Shown piece by piece: positions 60,370 through 64,000 of a stretch of DNA of 64,000 bases. The notes beneath the pieces were generated by a model, which did not search any database, had not been told where the DNA came from, and worked only from the letters and a program-made list of their open reading frames with translations. The position numbers and the translations under genes were made by a program. Positions within the stretch are counted from its first letter, which is position 1; each line of letters starts with the position of its first letter. The stretch is from an uncultured Cellulomonas sp. (lineage in GTDB: Bacteria; Actinomycetota; Actinomycetes; Actinomycetales; Cellulomonadaceae): positions 157,088 to 221,087 of the forward strand of contig NZ_CANLTL010000007.1 in NCBI RefSeq assembly GCF_947494015.1, given 5' to 3'.

Positions 60370-60398
60370 TGGGACGGCGAGACCGGAAGCCGAGTCGC

Positions 60399-61643
60399 CT
60401 ACGGCACGATCACCGTCATGCCTGCCGCCGCGGCGGGTCGGCTCATCGCGGCGAGCGCCGCCGGCGCGTCGGGCAAGCCGATCGTGCGCCCGACGAGCCG
60501 ATCGGGACGCAGCTCGCCCGAGGCGATCCGGGCCAGCATCGCGGGGTACTCGTGGGCGGCCATGCCGTGACTGCCGATGATCTCGAGCTCCCACGCGACG
60601 ACGCGATCCATCGGGAGCGGCGGGTGCGCGGCGGTGGCCAGCAGGAGGCCGACCTGCACGTGGCGTCCGCGGCGCCGGAGCCCGAGGACCGACGCCACGG
60701 CGGTCGCCGGGCTGCCGAGCGCGTCGAGCGAGACATGGGCGCCGCCACCGGTCGTGGCGACGACCCGCGCGGCGACCGCAGCGGGATCGACGACACCGCC
60801 GGTCGTGGTGCCCTCAGCCGGGTCCAGGACGACGTCGGCACCGCACGCGGCGGCGGCGGCGCGCGCCGCCGCCGAGGTATCGAGGGCGACCACACGGGCG
60901 CCGGCAGCGACGGCCACCATGACGGCGGACAGTCCCACGCCCCCGCACCCGTGCACGGCGACCCAGTCGCCGGGCCGCGGCCGGCCGTGGACGGTCACCG
61001 CGCGGTACGCCGTCGCGAACCGGCAGCCGAGTGCCGCGGCCGTGACCGGGGACAGGCCCTGCGGCAACCGCACGAGGTTGACGTCCGCGTGGTCGAGGGC
61101 GACGTACTCGGCGAACGAGCCGTCGTGCGTGAACCCGGGCTGCGTCTGGCGCTCGCAGACCTGGTGCTCGCCGGCCCGGCACGCCTCGCAGGTGCCGCAC
61201 GCGCACACGAACGGCACCGTGACCCGGTCGCCCACGGTCCATGTGCTGACGTCCGCTCCCACGGCGGCCACCGTGCCGGCGAGCTCGTGGCCCGGCACGT
61301 GCGGCAGGGTGATGCCGTCGTCGTGGCCCTGCCAGCCGTGCCAGTCGCTGCGGCAGACCCCGGTCGCCTCGACCCGCACCACGACCCCATCGGCGAGGCA
61401 CGCGGGCACCGGCGCGTCGCGCAGGCTCGGGAGAGCGCCGAACTCGTCAACGACGACCGCGCGCATCGACGCGGGCAGGACGTGGGCGAACGGCGCGGGT
61501 GCGCCGTCGGCATGCCGCCGCGGCGCGGGCGGGCCGTCGGTGGCGGCGGCGGCGGAACCGCCGGTGGCGGCGGCGGAACCGCCGGTGGGGGCGGCGGAAC
61601 CGCCGGTGGGGGCGGCGGGGCCGCGCGGCTCGGAGGAGGTCAC
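60399..61643 (-). CDS. zinc-dependent alcohol dehydrogenase-like oxidoreductase
   Basis: 414 residues, MDR superfamily. Catalytic zinc site: Cys in [12 protein letters not shown] and GHE in VPGHELAG; structural zinc Cys in [17 protein letters not shown] (four Cys). NAD(P)-binding [17 protein letters not shown]. Length is normal only from [10 protein letters not shown] (ATG at 61466); the GTG at 61643 adds a 59-residue Gly/Ala/Pro-rich tail made of direct DNA repeats, but overlaps the upstream stop by 4 bases (GTGA), supporting coupling. Which start is used is open. It is the last gene of a three-gene minus-strand unit. The substrate is unknown. Confidence 0.8.
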   Translation of the reverse strand: MTSSEPRGPAAPTGGSAAPTGGSAAATGGSAAAATDGPPAPRRHADGAPAPFAHVLPASMRAVVVDEFGALPSLRDAPVPACLADGVVVRVEATGVCRSDWHGWQGHDDGITLPHVPGHELAGTVAAVGADVSTWTVGDRVTVPFVCACGTCEACRAGEHQVCERQTQPGFTHDGSFAEYVALDHADVNLVRLPQGLSPVTAAALGCRFATAYRAVTVHGRPRPGDWVAVHGCGGVGLSAVMVAVAAGARVVALDTSAAARAAAAACGADVVLDPAEGTTTGGVVDPAAVAARVVATTGGGAHVSLDALGSPATAVASVLGLRRRGRHVQVGLLLATAAHPPLPMDRVVAWELEIIGSHGMAAHEYPAMLARIASGELRPDRLVGRTIGLPDAPAALAAMSRPAAAAGMTVIVP

Positions 61644-63229
61644 CGGTCCAGCGTGCACCACGTCCAGCGACCGGCGAGCAGCGTCCCGCTGACCGGCATG
61701 GCCCGGAGCGTCGCGGCGTCGGCGACCACGGGGTCGATGTCGACGACCGCGAGGTCGGCCCGGTCCCCCACTCGCGGAGTCGCCCGGCCGCCGGTGGAAG
61801 CGTCCAGCGCGTCCGCCACGCCGATGCGCTGCTCGGGGTGCCAGGGCTCACGGCCGTCACGGCTGCGGTGCACCGCGGCGGCGACGCCCCGCCACGGGTC
61901 CAGCGGGGCGACCGGCGCGTCCGAGCCGAACGCCAGGGTGGCACCGGCCCGCAGCAGCGTGCCGACGGCGAAGGCGCGCCCGGTCCGGCCGGGCCAGTAC
62001 CGGTCGGCGACGTCGCGGTCGTCCATCGCGTGCTCGGGCTGCACGCCGGCCACCACACCGAGCCGGGCGAACCGCTCGGCGTCGCCGTCGCGCAGCAGCT
62101 GGGCGTGCTCGACCGAGCCGCGCGCCCCGGTCGCCTCGAAGGCGTCGAGGACCAGCGTGTTCGCGGCGTCACCGATCGCGTGGATCGCCGAGGCGATGCC
62201 GTGGCGGTGCGCCGTGGCCATCAGCCGCGCGAGGTCCTCCCCCGCGACGACGAGCCGCCCACGGGCCTCGCCGGTGCCGTCCAGCCCGGGGTACGGGTCG
62301 TGGCAGAAGGCCGTGCGCGTGTTGAGGGACCCGTCGGTGATGACCTTGAGCGGACCCATCGTGACCAGTCCACCGGTGCCGGGCACGACGTCGCCGGTCG
62401 AGAGCCCGCGGGCGATGGCGCCGTCGAGGTGGTCGGGCCAGACGCCGACGGCGACGCGGAGCACGTCGGTCCCCGCAGCGACGCGCCGGCGCCAGGAGCG
62501 CAGGTTGTCGTCGATCTCGAGGTCGACCAGCTCCGTGACGCCGCGGGCGGCGGCAGCGCGGGCGGCCTCGTCGACGAACGCGTCGCCCCGCTGCGCCGGC
62601 ACGTGCTCGAGGCGATTCATGAGCGGCATCCACTCGTCCTCGCGGAGCAGCCCGGTCGGGTGGTCCCCGCGGCCGAGCCGCCTGAGCGCGGGCGTGCTCA
62701 GCCAGGCGCTGTGCAGATCACCGGACAGCAGGAAGACCGGCGCCGAGCCGTGGCCGGCGGCTCGCAATCCCTCGTCGAGCCGGGCAGCGGTCGGACCGTC
62801 TGGCCACAGCCCGTCGCGGAACCCCATGCCCACCAGCACCGGGCTGCGGTCCGGCCCGTCGCCGAGGGGCTCGGCGGCGAGTCGCTCGGCGGCGAGGGGC
62901 CCGTCTCCGAGGGGCTCGGCGGCGAGCCGCTGCACGACCAGCGCGACCGCGTCCGCAACGGATCGAGCCGAGGACAGGTCCAGCCGGCGGCGGGTGAGCG
63001 CCCACTGCGTCATGTGCACGTGGGCGTCGCGCAGTCCGCGAAGGACGGTGCGCCCGTCCATCGCGATCCGGTCCACGCCCGCGGTCCGCCCGGACGCAGC
63101 GAGACGCGGCCCGATCGCGGCGATGCGGCCCTCGCGGACGAGTACGTCGACCGGCTCACCCGACGAGCCGACGAGCCGGGCGTCGGTGAGCAGGAGGTCG
63201 CGGGCGGAGCCACCGTGGGGTGTGATCAC
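61640..63229 (-). CDS. YtcJ-like metal-dependent amidohydrolase
   Basis: 529 residues, TIM-barrel hydrolase. The first metal motif is RDAHVHMTQ (His-x-His) near 69-77; later metal/substrate residues include [20 protein letters not shown], and [14 protein letters not shown] near 420. Closest pattern: YtcJ/aryl polyene-type amidohydrolase 3 group, which acts on varied amides. An internal duplication [11 protein letters not shown] occurs twice (about 100-125). The GTG overlaps the FMN-protein stop by 4 bases and its own stop overlaps the dehydrogenase. Confidence 0.82.
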   Translation of the reverse strand: MITPHGGSARDLLLTDARLVGSSGEPVDVLVREGRIAAIGPRLAASGRTAGVDRIAMDGRTVLRGLRDAHVHMTQWALTRRRLDLSSARSVADAVALVVQRLAAEPLGDGPLAAERLAAEPLGDGPDRSPVLVGMGFRDGLWPDGPTAARLDEGLRAAGHGSAPVFLLSGDLHSAWLSTPALRRLGRGDHPTGLLREDEWMPLMNRLEHVPAQRGDAFVDEAARAAAARGVTELVDLEIDDNLRSWRRRVAAGTDVLRVAVGVWPDHLDGAIARGLSTGDVVPGTGGLVTMGPLKVITDGSLNTRTAFCHDPYPGLDGTGEARGRLVVAGEDLARLMATAHRHGIASAIHAIGDAANTLVLDAFEATGARGSVEHAQLLRDGDAERFARLGVVAGVQPEHAMDDRDVADRYWPGRTGRAFAVGTLLRAGATLAFGSDAPVAPLDPWRGVAAAVHRSRDGREPWHPEQRIGVADALDASTGGRATPRVGDRADLAVVDIDPVVADAATLRAMPVSGTLLAGRWTWCTLDR

Positions 63230-63846
63230 GTCGCGGCCCGACCGTGTGCGACCCGCATGCGGGCGGCCAGGGTCGGGTCGGCGTAGGGGCCGTCGCCGTC
63301 CAGGGCGTCGAGGACGCGGGCCACCACCTCGGGCGGCTTGTCCTGGCTCAACTTGGCCTTGGCCTGCACTCGGGTCACTCGCAGCCGGAAGCCGACGGCG
63401 CCCCGAGCGACCCGGGCGGCGTGGTCGGCGATGGGCTCGAGCGTCACCGGGTGCGGCATCGCGGACTCGTAGCGGTCGACGGTGTCCGCGAGCACCCGCA
63501 GGGTCGCGTCGGCGTCGAGGAGCTCGGGAGTGCCGTACAGGTGGGCGACGACGTAGTTCCAGGTCGGCAGCGCCGGGGTGTACCCGTACCAGCCCGGGGA
63601 CACGTAGCCGTGCTCGCCGGCCACGACGAGCAGCACCTCGCCGGAGCCGAGGGCGTGCAGCCGGTCGTCGGGGCGACCGAGGTGCCCGACCACGGTGAGG
63701 TCGGCCGCGTCCTCCAGCAGCACCGGCAGGTGCGAGGCGACCAGCCCGCTCACCGGGTGGCTGACCAGCGTGGCCCACCCGTGCGAGCGGACCAGGTCAC
63801 GCAGGGCCGCGTCGTCGTCCAGGCGGTACTCGGGGGTGTCGATCAC
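63226..63846 (-). CDS. PaiB-like FMN-binding split-barrel protein
   Basis: 206 residues. Conserved features are HLPVLLED, HLGRPDDRLHAL (flavin-binding), GYVSPGWYG, VPTWNYVVAHLYGTPELL-like ALPTWNYVVAHLYG near 86-105, and the basic C-terminus FRLRVTRVQAKAKLSQDKPPE. Annotated family name: FMN-binding negative transcriptional regulator, but direct regulatory roles are uncertain; flavin binding is the safe inference. First gene of the unit with the amidohydrolase and dehydrogenase, both coupled by 4-base overlaps. Confidence 0.88.
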   Translation of the reverse strand: MIDTPEYRLDDDAALRDLVRSHGWATLVSHPVSGLVASHLPVLLEDAADLTVVGHLGRPDDRLHALGSGEVLLVVAGEHGYVSPGWYGYTPALPTWNYVVAHLYGTPELLDADATLRVLADTVDRYESAMPHPVTLEPIADHAARVARGAVGFRLRVTRVQAKAKLSQDKPPEVVARVLDALDGDGPYADPTLAARMRVAHGRAAT

Positions 63847-63900
63847 GGCGAGGCTCCGATCACGGCGCGGTCAGGCTGGCGGGCCACCGGTCAGGCGCGC

Positions 63901-64000
63901 CCGCGACCGGTCAGGCGGGCGGCTGGCGGGTCAGGCGAGCAGGTGGCGGGTCAGGCGAGCAGGTGGCGGGTCAGGCGAGCAGGTGGCGGGTCAGGCGAGC
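63901..64000. repeat. 20-bp tandem repeat reaching the window edge
   Basis: Three exact copies of AGGTGGCGGGTCAGGCGAGC (63941, 63961, 63981) follow two degenerate ones (63901, 63921). The array continues beyond the window. Because 20 is not a multiple of three, and each unit carries TGA on the minus strand, it is unlikely to be coding. Confidence 0.85.

Overview
The window is very GC-rich, densely coded, uses many GTG starts and has frequent 4-base stop/start overlaps. Together with a perfect actinobacterial LexA box, a DUF222/HNH gene, a secreted GH3 glycosidase and a GH16 enzyme, this points to an actinomycete of the Micrococcales, most likely Cellulomonas or a close relative. The genus is inferred, not proven.

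Layout. 1-4.9 kb (minus strand): a frameshifted PAS-GGDEF diguanylate cyclase that runs off the edge, rsgA and purL. 5.1-15 kb: a first exopolysaccharide (EPS) block with a hexapeptide acyltransferase, a WecG/TagA glycosyltransferase, a Wzx-type flippase, a GT2-GT4 fusion, a secreted GH16 glycanase, a Wzy-type polymerase and a Wzz-type protein. 15-20 kb: a membrane protein, a DUF2599 lipoprotein, a sugar-transfer-associated ATP-grasp protein, a single-domain ATP-dependent DNA ligase and an alpha/beta hydrolase. 20.3-45.1 kb: a second EPS block with its own Wzx, Wzy and Wzz, several glycosyltransferases, two COG5610-type HAD proteins, a TupA-like ATP-grasp protein, a phosphoribosyltransferase/HAD pair, an Alg14-Alg13 fusion and four paralogous secreted or anchored parallel beta-helix proteins. 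45.4-52.1 kb: a lipid module (acyl-CoA oxidase-type flavoprotein, TetR regulator with a divergent palindromic operator, thiolase, FabG4-like reductase, MaoC hydratase). 52.3-56.5 kb: a pentapeptide-repeat protein and a large secreted GH3 enzyme. 56.6-58.1 kb: a GNAT acetyltransferase, purQ and purS. 58.6-64 kb: a LexA-box DUF222/HNH gene, a zinc alcohol dehydrogenase, an amidohydrolase and a PaiB-like FMN protein, ending in a 20-bp tandem repeat.

How it fits together. purS-purQ and purL lie on one strand in the usual order but are separated by about 52 kb that is mostly EPS genes, so the locus looks like an insertion into a purine operon. Cyclic-di-GMP is a likely control input: a class I c-di-GMP (GEMM-I) riboswitch sits directly before the first beta-helix gene. 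Two further leaders, before the second beta-helix gene and before a glycosyltransferase, are homologous to it but share substitutions at positions conserved in the class. The motif TTCACCCG, often as tandem copies, recurs in the upstream regions of EPS genes. The beta-helix paralogs with this leader family are the most novel part of the window.
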